A stretch of DNA of 64,000 bases from Sinotaia quadrata. Taxonomy: Eukaryota > Mollusca > Gastropoda > Architaenioglossa > Viviparidae. The notes under the pieces were generated by a model, which saw only the letters and a program-made list of their open reading frames with translations, made no database searches and was not told the origin of the DNA. Positions within the stretch are counted from its first letter, which is position 1, and each line of letters begins with the position of its first letter. The position numbers were made by a program, and so were the translations under genes. Where the stretch lies: NCBI GenBank assembly GCA_028829895.1, contig CM054177.1, positions 29,153,564 through 29,217,563 of the forward strand, written 5' to 3'. Shown here piece after piece: positions 12,276-23,654 of this stretch.

Positions 12276-12847
12276 TGATTTTGCGTATGCATACTGATGA
12301 CGTGGGCGTCTACTTGGCTACTGAAGTCCAGGAGACTGGGTATCGCAGACGATCGACGAGGCTAATTAATTTGAGATTTTCAGCATTCATCCATCACGTG
12401 CTTGTATCTTTCGGTTTGGTACGAGTGCGGACTCTTACAGCAGCCTGCAAATCCATCCATTTTCGTTGTCAATTCCATTTGTCTTTTTTCTTTACAGATT
12501 CCTTTTATTTTCCGCTTCTGGTACATAGTGAGTGGAATCCATCGGTATAAAACAATTCTAATTAGTGTTTGATGTCGTCGCCATGGATACTGTATGTTTA
12601 ATTTTATCCAGGTGTTACTAACAGTGACAAATGTTTCTACACCAACTAACGGTTACTACGGGCACCATTCGTACAGTTTTAGCTAGATGTCTGTGGGCAC
12701 CATTTGTAAAAATTATCTCGTATTCTACGAGTACCATATATACACATTTAATTAAAATTTCTGCGAGCATCTTACATTAAAATTTAAATAAATGTTACTA
12801 AGGATACCATATTTTAAAAAGATCGTCATAGTTAATGATTAAACGGC
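12276..12847. other. Unique stretch with one 89-codon frame, unassigned
   Basis: A plus-strand frame at 12281-12550 is open for 89 codons but resembles no family I know. A degenerate repeat around GTTACTA-GG-CACCAT occurs at 12650-12800. No gene is claimed. Confidence 0.35.
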
Positions 12848-13275
12848 ACGGGTGGATATTTAGGGGGCGAGAGAGAACATAAAGGGCGCCTTAACAATAC
12901 TGTTGTGTGTGGATTTGTGTGGGTGGATATTTAGGGGGCGAGAGAGAACATAAAGGGCGCCTTAACAATACTGTTGTGTGTGAATTTGTGTGGGTGGATA
13001 TTTAGGGGGCGAGAGAGAACATAAAGGGCGCCTTAACAATACTGTTGTGTGTGGATTTGTGTGGGTGGATATTTAGGGGGCGAGAGAGAACATAAAGGGC
13101 GCCTTAACAATACTGTTGTGTGTGAATTTGTGTGGGTGGATATTTAGGGGGCGAGAGAGAACATAAAGGGCGCCTTAACAATACTGTTGTGTGTGGATTT
13201 GTGTGGGTGGATATTTAGGGGGCGAGAGAGAACATAAAGGGCGCCTTAACAATACTGTTGTGTGTGAATTTGTGT
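12848..13275. repeat. 71-bp array, 6 copies in strict A/B alternation
   Basis: Copies start at 12848, 12919, 12990, 13061, 13132 and 13203 and contain GATATTTAGGGGGCGAGAGA and GGGCGCCTTAACAATACTG. Near the end the copies alternate TGTGGATTTG and TGTGAATTTG without exception, so the true unit is a 142-bp dimer. The array passes straight into (CA)n. Confidence 0.96.
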
Positions 13276-13312
13276 GTGCACACACACACACACACACACA
13301 CACATACAAATA

Positions 13313-13348
<36 letters not shown>

Positions 13349-13350
13349 TC
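13276..13350. repeat. (CA)n microsatellite
   Basis: CA dinucleotide tract interrupted by CATACAAATATCA. It sits directly at the end of the 71-bp array. Confidence 0.97.
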
Positions 13351-13835
13351 ACTCACGCACAGATACACGTGTAAATATGTTTATAATTGCATTACAGCTC
13401 TAAGCCTGATGTATCTTTTCTTTCTTCAGACGGAATACAGTTTAGTCAAATGTCGCACCAGACAGTCCTTTGTACCTTTGACCTTTAACCTTACTAATTT
13501 GTACTTCCGACCCTTAACCATGCTAATGTTTATTTCTCGCTTTAATTATATTCATTAGTAATTCTAACCTTTAACAATGCTATATGTGAACTTTGATTTT
13601 TACTGAACCATTCTTACTTCATTCTTCAGATTGCAGTCATAATCACTAAATCTTGTGACCTTAAAATCCTACATATTGAGACATTGCAACGAAAGCTCTC
13701 TTATCTGCCGTTATTGAATAGTGCCACTCACTAAGCTACCAAAAAAACACTTGAAGTCAGACGAACTCAGTCACCTGAGGGCTGAAGTGAAATAACTGAT
13801 AAATTTTGCAAAGTTTTGTTGATCAGAGAACATAA
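13351..13835. other. Unannotated spacer
   Basis: Loose repeats around CCTTTAACC-TGCTAAT at 13475-13580. No gene recognised. Confidence 0.45.
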
Positions 13836-14150
13836 CAGTACGTTAATGTATTCTTAAATAAATGGCTGTAAGTTAATTAATTACTAAATATGTTTATGTA
13901 TTCTTGAATAACTGGCTGTAAGTTAATTAATTACCAATATATGTTTATGTATTCTTGAATAAATGGCTGTAAGTTAATTAATTACCAATATATGTTTATG
14001 TATTCTTGAATAAATGGCTGTAAGTTAATTAATTACCAATATATGTTTATGTATTCTTGAATAAATGGCTGTAAGTTAATTAATTACCAAATATGTTTAT
14101 GTATTCTTGAATAACTGGCTATAAGTTAATTAATTACCAATATATGTTAA
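13836..14150. repeat. 51-bp AT-rich minisatellite, ~6 copies
   Basis: Units contain TATGTTTATGTATTCTTGAA and GGCTGTAAGTTAATTAATTA. Copies are nearly identical with one-base length changes. Confidence 0.94.
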
Positions 14151-14695
14151 CCTACTGTTCTGAAGCTGTGTTTGCGCAACTCTTTACTTGAATTTGAGAT
14201 GAGATGATAATGAATTTGCGCAAAGAGCAAAGTACCTAGTTAAATCAGAACGTGGTAAGGGACATAACTTCTTACGACGTGAGTTTCTAGTCACAAACTC
14301 ACGTTTTCCCTATTACATGAATCATTTTTCACAAACTTTTAAAAAAATCTTTTAAAATTCCAATATTATTTCCTCTCTTTTCCCATCTAAATATGTCATG
14401 GGGCTGAATGTTTTGAACAGAAAGGTGATTACTTTTCATGCTTTGGGGCTGTATGCTACGAATAGAAAGGTAATTGTCTTTCATGCTCTCTTTACGTCTC
14501 GGGACTGAACGCTGTGAAGAGAAGGGTGATCATTTAAAAGCAGGTGAGAAAACATAGTCATTACGAAATGTCTCTAACTTATAAGACTGGAAGAAAGATT
14601 TACATTTTTATCCAAATTAGACGCTTTAAATTTTTTTTTAATTGTCAAGCTAAACCGGCCTGAATATTAAAAAAAAAAGACTAATTAAAAATAAC

Positions 14696-14698
<3 letters not shown>
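14151..14698. other. Unannotated spacer
   Basis: Two or three diverged repeats around GGGGCTG-ATG-T-TGAA-AGAAAGG at 14400-14530. No gene seen. Confidence 0.45.
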
Positions 14699-14732
<34 letters not shown>

Positions 14733-14774
14733 CGTGCGTGTATGTGTGTGTGTGTGTGTGTGTGTGCGTGCGTG

Positions 14775-14822
<48 letters not shown>
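14699..14822. repeat. (TG)n microsatellite with internal duplication
   Basis: TG dinucleotide tract in which the interruption GCGTGCGTGCGTGTATG occurs twice, so part of the tract was itself duplicated. Confidence 0.96.
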
Positions 14823-14823
<1 letters not shown>

Positions 14824-15515
14824 AATGGTAGGAAGGGACGATAAAGCTAAAATATGTCTGAACTGGCTTTACTAATTTCTAAAGTGATTGATTTGCTGCA
14901 CTTTATTTTTCTCATAAATCTGCTTCAGAGGCTTAAAGTGCTTCAGCCACGCCCACGGAAAATACGCATTAAGTTATTCGCTGCATGTTGGACATTTTTT
15001 TGTTTAATGCAAGATGCCATTATGTCTAAGTGGTTTTTTTTTAAATTTATCTGTTAAACTTGTTTTTTTTTATCTTTTAAAAAACAATTTTACTGTATAT
15101 TAGTACCGGTTTGATCTTGTCATTGTTTAATTATAGCCGGGTATTAGTTCAGTTAAAAACTAATGTCAAGACATTCGACATTTGTCGAGGCGCGTTTCCA
15201 TAGTAACAGAAACGAAAGATCGCCGTGAAAAATGAGATGTACATGATGATATACCGCTGAACTTTACCATAATTTGATTTTGAAAATATTAATAATGAGA
15301 AAGCTTCTTTTGTGATAATTTCCGGTTCAAGTTACTTCGTCAAATAAATGCTAAATTCAAGAGAGTTTTAGAGTAAGCAATTGTTTTGAATCTAGATGCT
15401 ATTTCTTGTTCTAACCTATTTATTTGTTTATAATTTAATCGGCCGTTACACGATTATGGTTGCGCTCACTTCTTTATCCAAATGTATTTATTCGCCTCTT
15501 TGTTTATCTCTTTAG
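14823..15515. other. Unannotated unique stretch
   Basis: A short 67-codon plus frame at 14854-15057 has no recognisable domain. Otherwise AT-rich unique DNA. Confidence 0.4.
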
Positions 15516-16175
15516 AAATTCTTTAAAAAAATTCTTGCCTCTCTTTCTGTGTCAAAGATAACTGTTAACTGTAATTCTTTGTCCAAGCTAATTGTTGACT
15601 GTAATTTTTTGTCCAAGCTAACTGTTAATTGTAATTTTTTGTCCAAGCTAACTTTTAACTGTATTTTTTTGTCCAAGCTAACTTTTAACTGTAATTTTTT
15701 GTCCAAGCTAATAGTTGACTAATTTTCGTCCAAGCTATGTGTTGACTACTTCTTTGTTTGACCCTAATTGTTAACTGTAATTATTTGTTAAGCTAACTGT
15801 TTACTGTAAATTTTTTGTCCAAGTTAACTGTTGTCTCCCCTGTCGGAAAGTGGTTATTTGTCTACTACTTTGTCCGAAGCTATCTGTTATCAAAAGCTAA
15901 CTGCTGTCTGTAAAAGTTAGCTGTTGTTAGAACTACTTCGTCCGAAGCTAACCACTGTCTGCATTTCTTGCTATGAAATTATCTGTTGCTTGTAATTTTT
16001 TGCCAAGTTAAATGTTGTCTGTGTATTTATTTGTATCAAGCTGATTGTTATCTATACTACATTGTCCGATTGATTGTTATCTACACTTATTGTCCGATTA
16101 ATTGTTTTCTCCACTACATTATCCGATTGACTGTTGTCTACACTATATTGGCTGAAGCTAACTGTTTCTATTTCT
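15516..16175. repeat. ~30-bp degenerate minisatellite
   Basis: Units around TTTTGTCCAAGCTAACTGTT then AACTGTAA are fairly regular at 15540-15720 and decay through to about 16170, where GTCCGATTGATTGTT still recurs. The minus-strand frame reads as a 10-residue SLDKKLQLTV repeat, an artefact of the 30-bp unit. Confidence 0.88.
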
Positions 16176-16600
16176 AAGGCTCATTATTGTCATTACTCCT
16201 TTCCTTTTATGTCCAGAAATAAATTAATACTGTCTTTATTTCTTTGACATGAGATCAGTTTTACGTCCTCGTCTTACGTCTCTACAATTGTGTTTAACAC
16301 TCCTGCTGCCTTGTTCAAATGTTATTTTCACAATTTGATTACTCAAAAATAATCTTCCATTTTTATCCGGACATAAATCGTTGTCTTGAATTCAAATGTA
16401 CCTGATTTAGGTATTCTCTAGAGTTATCTTTCTTACTTTACTGGCGGTATCTGAGTAATTGTCTACACGTGTCCGTTTGACGTTCCTTTCTATTTTCTAT
16501 TCCAATAACAGTCGGAGGTCGTGGTTGGCTAATTGCTTTTGTCTTTACGTCTAACTTTGCACGTCTCTTGTCTTCATGTCTATGTTTGGTACTGAGTTGG
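16176..16600. other. Unannotated spacer
   Basis: No supported gene or repeat. Runs into the next degenerate array. Confidence 0.45.
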
Positions 16601-16840
16601 TTTTGGTTTTTATGTCCAAACATCAATTGTTTCTTTGCGTTTTAGTCCAAACATCAATTTTTGTTCAAACGTCAGCTGTCATTTTTACATCGTTGTTCAA
16701 ACGTCAATGTCATTTTTACAGTTTTGTTCAAATAACTATCATCTTCACATCTTTGTTAAAAATTAATGTCAACTATCACCTTCACATCTTTGTTCAAACG
16801 TCAACTATCATCTTCACATCTTTGTTCAAACGTCATTTGC
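16601..16840. repeat. ~33-bp degenerate minisatellite
   Basis: Units around TTTGTTCAAACGTCAACTAT then CATCTTCACATC. The last two copies are near identical and earlier ones diverged. Confidence 0.85.
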
Positions 16841-17361
16841 TGGGATGTTAAGATTTTGAAAAAAATCTTTCTTGAGTGCTCTTTATAAATTTTGAGGTCT
16901 TTTCGTTTGTTTTCACACATTTAGTCCTTCTATAAAATCACGCGACACAGCGAAAGGGAGAATGAAATAGTCAAACATACAAAAAAAACGACAATTAAGA
17001 AATAAGGAAATCCGAAAATATCACACTCACAAAGAGTAAAGTTACAAAGAAATATTTTAAAACCGAATTAAACTAAAGAGAACAATAAAAAAATAAAAAT
17101 AACTAAATGTATTAAACAAATATTAAACAAATATTAAAACCTCAAACAACTCACATCGGCCAAAAAGAAATACTTTATAACTAAAACAAATAGGACTCAC
17201 GTAAAAATGGATATTAAGCATGTTCACAAATATTATAATTTACTATTGTTCTTACGAATAGGCACTCAATGAACCTTTTTTTCTGAAATGCCCCTCCCCA
17301 ACTCTCTCTCAATCCCCCTTACCCAGCATAAATCCCTTCATCCACCCTCTAGCTTTTCAGA
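16841..17361. other. Unannotated A-rich spacer
   Basis: A-rich DNA. No gene or structured repeat that I can support. Confidence 0.45.
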
Positions 17362-17506
17362 ATTGCGATAGTTCTTATTAAGAGGTATTTCAGAGTACAT
17401 GTTTTCCGACCAAGTCTATACTTAACTATTTAATTGCGATAGTTCTTCTAAAGAGGTATTTCAGAGTACATGTTTTCCGACCAAGTCTATACTTAACTAT
17501 TTAATT
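17362..17506. repeat. 71-bp tandem duplication, 2 copies
   Basis: Two near-identical copies start ATTGCGATAGTTCTT at 17362 and 17433 and contain CAGAGTACATGTTTTCCGAC. Only two bases differ by eye. Confidence 0.93.
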
Positions 17507-17984
17507 ACGAGATCACGCAATTACATCACGCATTCACTCATGTTTGGCTTGACTGGAAAGGACTGAGCTATTTTTGGAATCGTGACAGTTGAACATGTGC
17601 ACGCACGGCTGTTGGTAAGTAGTTGTTGAGGCCATTCAAGTGCAAACATATTTTTCAGAAAAATAAAAATTATTTTCTTTTCAGAAATAAATTAATGGCC
17701 AAAGATCGATTTCAATGACTGATCGTTTATTGGCTATAAACCAGTCTCTTTACAACAAAGAGTATGGTTGCAGATACTAAGCCTAAAAATTATTTGTATC
17801 ATTTCGTTTTCAATCACAATACGAAATTAGTTTTGATGCTGACAAGCTTGCTAAGACAAGTACGATAAACAAATTTCCATCACAAACAATGAAATATATT
17901 TGACCAGTGCAAAAGTAAAATTATTCTAAAATCTTTATAAGCAAGTGCGTTTTCAGGCTTGATTTAAACGAGTTAACGATAAAT
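17507..17984. other. Unannotated spacer
   Basis: Unique AT-rich sequence with no supported feature. Confidence 0.45.
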
Positions 17985-17987
17985 ATG

Positions 17988-18073
<86 letters not shown>

Positions 18074-18108
18074 GTCTATCTATCTATCTATCTATCTATC
18101 TATGTCTG

Positions 18109-18167
<59 letters not shown>

Positions 18168-18278
18168 GTCTGTCTGTCTATCTATCTATCTATTTGTCTC
18201 TGTCTGTCTATCTATCTATCTATCTGTCTGTCTGTCTATCTATCTATCCATCCATCCATCCATCCATCCACCCATCCA
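17985..18278. repeat. (TATC)n microsatellite with TGTC and CATC variants
   Basis: About 290 bp of tetranucleotide repeat. Long pure TATC runs are followed by a mixed TGTC/TATC zone and a CATC run. The YLSI peptide frames through it are artefacts. Confidence 0.98.
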
Positions 18279-18334
18279 TCCGTAACATTTCAAGTGTAAT
18301 GAAAGATATATTGAAATAAGTCACCGTGTATTGC

Positions 18335-18962
18335 AAAACAATTACAATGCAAGTCACTGTCTCCCACTATTGCAAGCAATTACAATGCAAGACACTGTCT
18401 CCCACTATTGCAAGCAATTACATTGCAAGACACTGTCTGCCACTATTGCAAGACACTGTCTCCCACTATTGCAAGCAATTACAATGCAAGTCACTGTCTG
18501 CCACTATTGCAAGCAATTACAATGCAAGTCACTGTCTCCCACTATTGCAAGCAATTACAATGCAAGACACTGTCTCCCAATATTGCAAGCAATTACAATG
18601 CAAGTCACTGTCTCCCACTATTGCAAGCAATTACATTGCAAGACACTGTCTCCCAATATTGCAAGCAATTACATTGCAAGACACTGTCTCCCACTATTGC
18701 AAGCAATTACAATGCAAGTCACTGTCTCCCACTATTGCAAGCAATTACATTGCAAGACACTGTCTCCCACTATTGCAAGCAATTACAATGCAAGACACTG
18801 TCTCCCAATATTGCAAGCAATTACATTGCAAGACACTGTCTCCCACTATTGCAAGCAATTACAATGCAAGACACTGTCTCCCAATATTGCAAGCAATTAC
18901 ATTGCAAGACACTGTCTCCCAATATTGCAAGCAATTACAATGCAAGACATTGTCTCCCATTA
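18335..18962. repeat. 38-bp minisatellite, ~16 copies, open in all plus frames
   Basis: Units contain GCAATTACAATGCAAGACAC and TGTCTCCCACTATTGCAA. The unit has no stop in any forward frame, and 38 is not a multiple of three, so each forward frame cycles through the same translation. This yields three overlapping ORFs of 188-226 codons. Variants are AATG or ATTG, ACAC or TCAC, and CCACTATT or CCAATATT. One copy is truncated near 18440. Confidence 0.97.
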
Positions 18963-19125
18963 AGTCATTTTTGAGAATTTCACTCACGACAAGCAGACTC
19001 TTTTAATCAGCGTGGCATGGTTTTTTTTTTTAATTAAAGCGTTATAAATCGGACCCTAAATTGGCCAACCATACTTCAGTAGTGCCAGGTGTCACGAGGG
19101 TTTACGTTTAAACAACATTTAAGGC

Positions 19126-19209
19126 AAAAACCTTGGATCTATTAGAATCTTGGTAAGATTCCGAGACCTTGGTTCACAACCGACAGTCAAACAGAAGTCG
19201 TGGAAAAGG

Positions 19210-19212
<3 letters not shown>
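19126..19212 (+). mobile_element. Solo 3' tail of the R2-like LINE (older insertion)
   Basis: This ~87-bp stretch begins AAAACCTTGGATCT and matches the last codons and 3' UTR of the element downstream (20062-20148), including AATCTTGGTAAGATTCCGAG and GACAGTCAAACAGAAGTCGT. It differs by a handful of substitutions. Upstream of 19126 the similarity stops abruptly. I read it as a severely 5'-truncated copy, the usual product of incomplete target-primed reverse transcription. Confidence 0.85.
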
Positions 19213-19253
<41 letters not shown>

Positions 19254-19274
19254 TGATAATAATAATAATAATAA
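19213..19274. repeat. (TAA)n tract between two LINE copies
   Basis: About 20 AAT/TAA triplets with two TGA interruptions. It is the A-rich tail of the solo 3' end and also the junction where the longer copy begins. Read in frame it gives an Asn run, which is not part of the transposon protein. Confidence 0.95.
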
Positions 19275-20091
19275 AGAAACATGGAAGAAAACAACGAAGC
19301 AAGAACTAGCACATACCTGGAGCCAGAAACCTCTACATGGCCAATATGTACGACAAGCAGACGAAATATCAACAAAGCAATCAACGTACAAATGGTTGAA
19401 AGAGGCAGGATTGAAAGCAGAAACAGAAGCACTCATAACAGCTGCACAAGATCAAGCACTCAACACCAAAGCACACAAAACGAAAATCATGAAAATTTCA
19501 AATGATTCCAAATGTAGACTTTGCAAATCCATGGATGAGACAACAGAACACATACTATCTGGATGTCAGGTTCTGGCTGGAACAGAATACACCAAACGAC
19601 ACAATGAAGTGGCAAAACACATACATAGAAATCTGTGTGAGAACTATGGCATAAAAACCCCAGAAAGAGCATGGATGCATCAACCAGAAGCAGTCACCGA
19701 AACAGAAGAAGTCAAAATACTATGGGACTTTGAGATAAGAACAGACCGGGTGATTCCTGCAAGACGACCAGACATTGTAGTTCTCAATAAGTCCAACAGA
19801 ACAGTAACAATTATTGATGTCGCTGTTCCAAGTGATAGAAACATAAAAACAAAAGAAAGAGAAAAAATAGAAAAATACCAAGACCTCAGATTAGAAATCC
19901 AGAGACTGTGGAATGTAAAAGCAGAAGTGATACCAATAGTGATAGGAGCCTTGGGGAACATAACATCACAATTGGAAGGCTACCTGAATAAACTCCCTGG
20001 AAACCACAGAATCGCTCCACTACTCAAAGCAGCGCTCCTCGGAAGTGCCCACATCCTCCGTAAAACCTTGGATCTCCCAGAATCTTGGTAA
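19273..20091 (+). pseudogene. R2-like non-LTR retrotransposon ORF, C-terminal fragment (CCHC + restriction-like endonuclease)
   Basis: About 272 codons remain open to a TAA at 20089. Numbered from the upstream in-frame ATG at 19150, a zinc knuckle of form C-x2-C-x8-H-x4-C uses C122, C125, H134 and C139 (first Cys codon at 19513). An endonuclease core R-P-D-x14-D follows with D208 and D223, then KIEKYQDL. This order, CCHC followed by a PD-(D/E)xK-type nuclease at the extreme C terminus, is that of R2/R4-type LINEs, whose endonuclease nicks the target for reverse transcription. The WLKEAGLKAETE and AAQDQAL segments are also typical of these proteins. No reverse transcriptase domain is present and the true start is missing, so the copy is 5'-truncated and cannot be autonomous. 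The first 41 codons of the ORF come from the solo tail and the TAA tract and do not belong to the protein. The frame has no stops, so insertion is fairly recent. Confidence 0.9.
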
Positions 20092-20180
20092 GATTCCGAG
20101 ACCTTGGATCACAGCCGACAGTCAAACAGAAGTCGTGGAAAGAGACTGAATAATAATAATAATAACAATAATAATAATAA
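20092..20180 (+). mobile_element. 3' UTR and (TAA)n tail of the R2-like LINE
   Basis: About 57 bp of 3' UTR after the stop ends in a (TAA)n tail with one AAC interruption at about 20149-20180. It matches the solo tail at 19126-19212, which defines the 3' end of the element. Confidence 0.85.
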
Positions 20181-20500
20181 AGGAAGCAAAGTAAAGGAAA
20201 ATAATACATTTTTATCTCACTCAAGTTTAAGCTAAATAAATCCATAAGTAACAATTCGAATAAATCCAATACGAGGTGTAACGTATAGCTGTCCATTAAT
20301 TCTACCCCCACCCATCCTACTATACTCCACCCGACCCCGATTTGTTCTGGTGCAAAATCGGCATAAGACGGAAGCGCCCCCTCCCCGCATTTCATTTGAT
20401 TATCGTGAGGAAATGGTTTGCATGCGTCACAAAGGAAATGTTCTGGCGCATCATCACATAGGATCTACTTCATATTCGTGACACTGACACTATGACATTT
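20181..20500. other. Unannotated spacer
   Basis: Unique sequence with short pyrimidine-rich stretches near 20305-20390. No feature supported. Confidence 0.45.
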
Positions 20501-20725
20501 CCATCACATAAGTACATTTGTACGTATGTCACTTTTCAACTATTTCACGTACTTCACAGGAGAACTATTTTACGTATGTCACCAACGGACTATGTTACGT
20601 ACCTCACAAAGAACTATTTTTCATACATCACAAACTATCCTACACGCGTCATAAAGGGACTATTTTTTTATGTCTCAAAAGAAATGTTATGTACGTCACA
20701 AACGAACTACTGTACGTACGTTATG
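20501..20725. repeat. Degenerate ~30-bp repeat
   Basis: The pattern ACTATTTTACGTATGTCAC followed by AA-GA recurs about seven times with many substitutions. Confidence 0.75.
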
Positions 20726-20734
20726 CAGTCGGGA

Positions 20735-20922
<188 letters not shown>

Positions 20923-21390
20923 AAAATTCCATGTGTATTCTGAATAAAATACTCGATCGTGCACACAACCTAGAAGTGCTGTCGGAAGATAATAGATTTT
21001 TCTAAAGCCTATGTCACATCAGACAACAACAGGTCATTGCTGAACAGCATATTAATTTTTCTGTCGCAAAGCTAAAATCGGACATTTCCGTCAAAATAAA
21101 ATCCATTTCCGGAATCACAGTAAGTTAATACTAGCTGCATGAAAGAAATATCAATTTCTGCATAGAGTGCCCTCAGAGTAACAGTAACTGAATTCAATAA
21201 CACGTCACATTCTAAATAATATTATTATTGTATATCCAATACATTATGTCTCCCTCCCCATTCCAAAAAAAAAAAAAAGAAAAAAGAAAAAAGAAATATT
21301 TATCTGGCTGTATCTACAGAGTTATTACATAAGAAATAATGCAATGCTGTAAATAAACTATAATTTATTTTAACTAAAGAAGTATGTGCA
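20923..21390. other. Unannotated spacer
   Basis: Contains an A14 run with GAAAAA repeats near 21266-21294. No gene seen. Confidence 0.45.
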
Positions 21391-21650
21391 ACAACTTCCA
21401 TTGTAACTATCAATAATTTGTAACTTGGATTAGCTGGGACATAACTCTAGTAACCAGTGTTCGCTGAGCACACAACTTCCATTGTAACTATCAATAATTT
21501 GTAACTTGGATTAGCTGGACATAACTCTAGTAACGAGTGTTCGCTAAGCACACAGTAGTCCATTTTGACTATCAATAATTTATAAATTAAACTAGTTGCG
21601 ATACTCTATTCGTGAGTGTTAGCAAGGTACAATATTCATTCCACTGTAGT
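21391..21650. repeat. 81-bp tandem repeat, 2 near-identical + 1 diverged copy
   Basis: Copies start CAACTTCCATTGTAACTATC at 21392 and 21473, with a diverged third at about 21553. They contain TTGTAACTTGGATTAGCTGG. Confidence 0.9.
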
Positions 21651-22387
21651 TCAGGGATGTAAATCTGTTTGTGAGTTTTAGCGAAGTATAAATTAATTTC
21701 CCTGGCAAATGCCAGCAACACCATAACTAATGGCGTACTTAATTATTGTTGACTGTTATAGAATTCTTTCCTTAAATTATAAATGTACATTCTATTTTTA
21801 GAATAGCTGGTAGAGGCCGCACACAAAAATAGCTGCACGCACACAAACAAGACATGCGATATTCACACTACACTACAAACACGCACACACACAAACACGC
21901 ACACACATGTACAAGTAAACAAGCGCTCGCATTACAGTTTTCCATCACACGAATGGATACGGAAAGCTATTAATAGACATTTTAAAAAAACATCTTTCAT
22001 GAGTCCCTACCTGGCCTACCATATTGTAAAACTTAGAAGTCTTAACTAGACGTGTGCACTAAGGTCAGCGGAAAGGCTATTTCGGAACTGTTTCATTCCC
22101 ATTACTTTTATTTTCATTTCTGTGTGCGCGTGCGCTAGAGAGATATTATTAGAATAATTTATCAGATTAGCATAAACAAATTTCCAACCCCAGCTATTTA
22201 AGGCACTGATCATTCTATCCACCAATTCCTATCGCGGTTTCTATTGTGAGTTTTCCACTGGACAAAACTAATAAGCCAACCAAGAATAGTGTATAATTCA
22301 CCGATCATTACTGCAGAAAACAATTTGACTTTTCAGACAGCACAAACACATTATAAATTACTGAGTTTTTAAATCACTGTATTCATC
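21651..22387. other. Unannotated spacer with CA-rich patch
   Basis: ACGCACACACA runs at about 21835-21912. Otherwise unique sequence with no supported gene. Confidence 0.45.
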
Positions 22388-23215
22388 TTTGAAAACAGCA
22401 CAGCAAAACAGAAATCAACAAAACAGCACACCGAAACAGAAATCAACAAAACAGCACAACGAAACAGAAATCAACAAAACAACACAACGAAACACAACCG
22501 AAACAGAACATAATAAGAAATAACATAGGAGAACGAGCTAACAAAACATAGAACACAAATAAAACAGAGTACAAGTTATCAAAGGAATAAAACAGTACAA
22601 CAGAGCACAACAGAACATAACAATAAAACAGCACAAGAGAACACAACGCAATACAGGAGAACATAACAGTAAAACAGCACAAGAGAACACAACGCAATAC
22701 AGGAGAACATAACAGTAAAACAGCACAAGAGAACACAACGCAATACAGGGGAACATAACAATAAAACAACACAAGAGAACAGAACGCAATACAGGAGAAC
22801 ATAACAATAAAACAACACAAGAGAACAAAACGCAATACAGGAGAACATAACAATAAAACAACACAAGAGAACAGAACGCAATACAATACAGTGCAAGAGA
22901 AGCAAACAACAGTAAACTTAGTACAACAGAACACAATACAAGAAAACAAATACAAAATAAAAGAAGAGAACACAAGAAAACATATCACAATAGAACAAAA
23001 CAGAACACAAGAAAATATAGCATAAGAGAACAGAACACAATAAAACATAGAACAAGTCAACAGAATACAAATAAACATAGCACTGGAAAACAGAACACAC
23101 AATTAAATATGCTACAAGTCAACAGAATACAAATAAACATAACACAGGAAAACAGAATACAACTAAACATAGCACAGGAAAACAGAATACATTTAAACAG
23201 GAGAACATAACTCTT
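22388..23215. repeat. A/C-rich compound array (28-bp and 46-bp units)
   Basis: ACAGAAATCAACAAAACAGC units of about 28 bp occur at 22396-22490. Six 46-bp units with ACAGCACAAGAGAACACAAC then GCAATACAGGAG follow at 22600-22885 (aligned on AACGCA at 22645, 22691 and 22737). Diverged ACAGAACACAA units continue to 23210. The strand is nearly T-poor, so the minus strand gives long Cys/Val/Leu-rich frames (up to 219 codons) that look like membrane proteins but are artefacts. Confidence 0.92.
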
Positions 23216-23654
23216 CGCATTTAAAAACTGGCTCACAGTCCTTGAAATATCCTTGTACGTTTCAAGGTGAGCAAGAGAAATATCGAAAGCAAGATTTTAA
23301 TAACACTAAACGTAGAAACAAACAATGCACACTGATGCCTCTAGCTTCAAGACCATGCCACAACTCCAAGAACATGAGAGTTAACACAATTCCAAGTCAG
23401 TGGTTATGTTTGTTTTTGTTCCCATGGCTCCCAGTAAGTGCTTCATTCTCTGGAAAATATTAATTAAAAATAAACTTTAGAGTTCTCTCCGCTGAAGTTT
23501 CTCAATGGTTTTCGACCTTTGTTGGATTTGCCCCGAGCACTCACTTGTCTGTGACCTACAACCATGCTCCAATAGAACGACATCCTGAGCGATATACAGA
23601 CACATAGACAGACAGTTAAAAACCTACACTCAAGTGAACCTAGACAAGGACGAG
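23216..23654. other. Unannotated spacer
   Basis: A 73-codon plus frame at 23242-23463 has no recognised domain. No gene claimed. Confidence 0.4.

Noticed and set aside
18326..19006. 226-codon plus-strand ORF
   Set aside because: It is the 38-bp tandem array read through. All three forward frames are open because the unit lacks stops.
19150..19272. N-terminal part of the 313-codon ORF with a poly-Asn run
   Set aside because: It is the 3' tail of another LINE copy plus the TAA tract read in frame, not part of the transposon protein or a poly-Asn protein.
22443..23102. 219-codon minus-strand ORF that looks like a multi-pass membrane protein
   Set aside because: The hydrophobic Cys/Val/Leu pattern comes from the complement of an A/C-rich array. 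Several frames are open at once.
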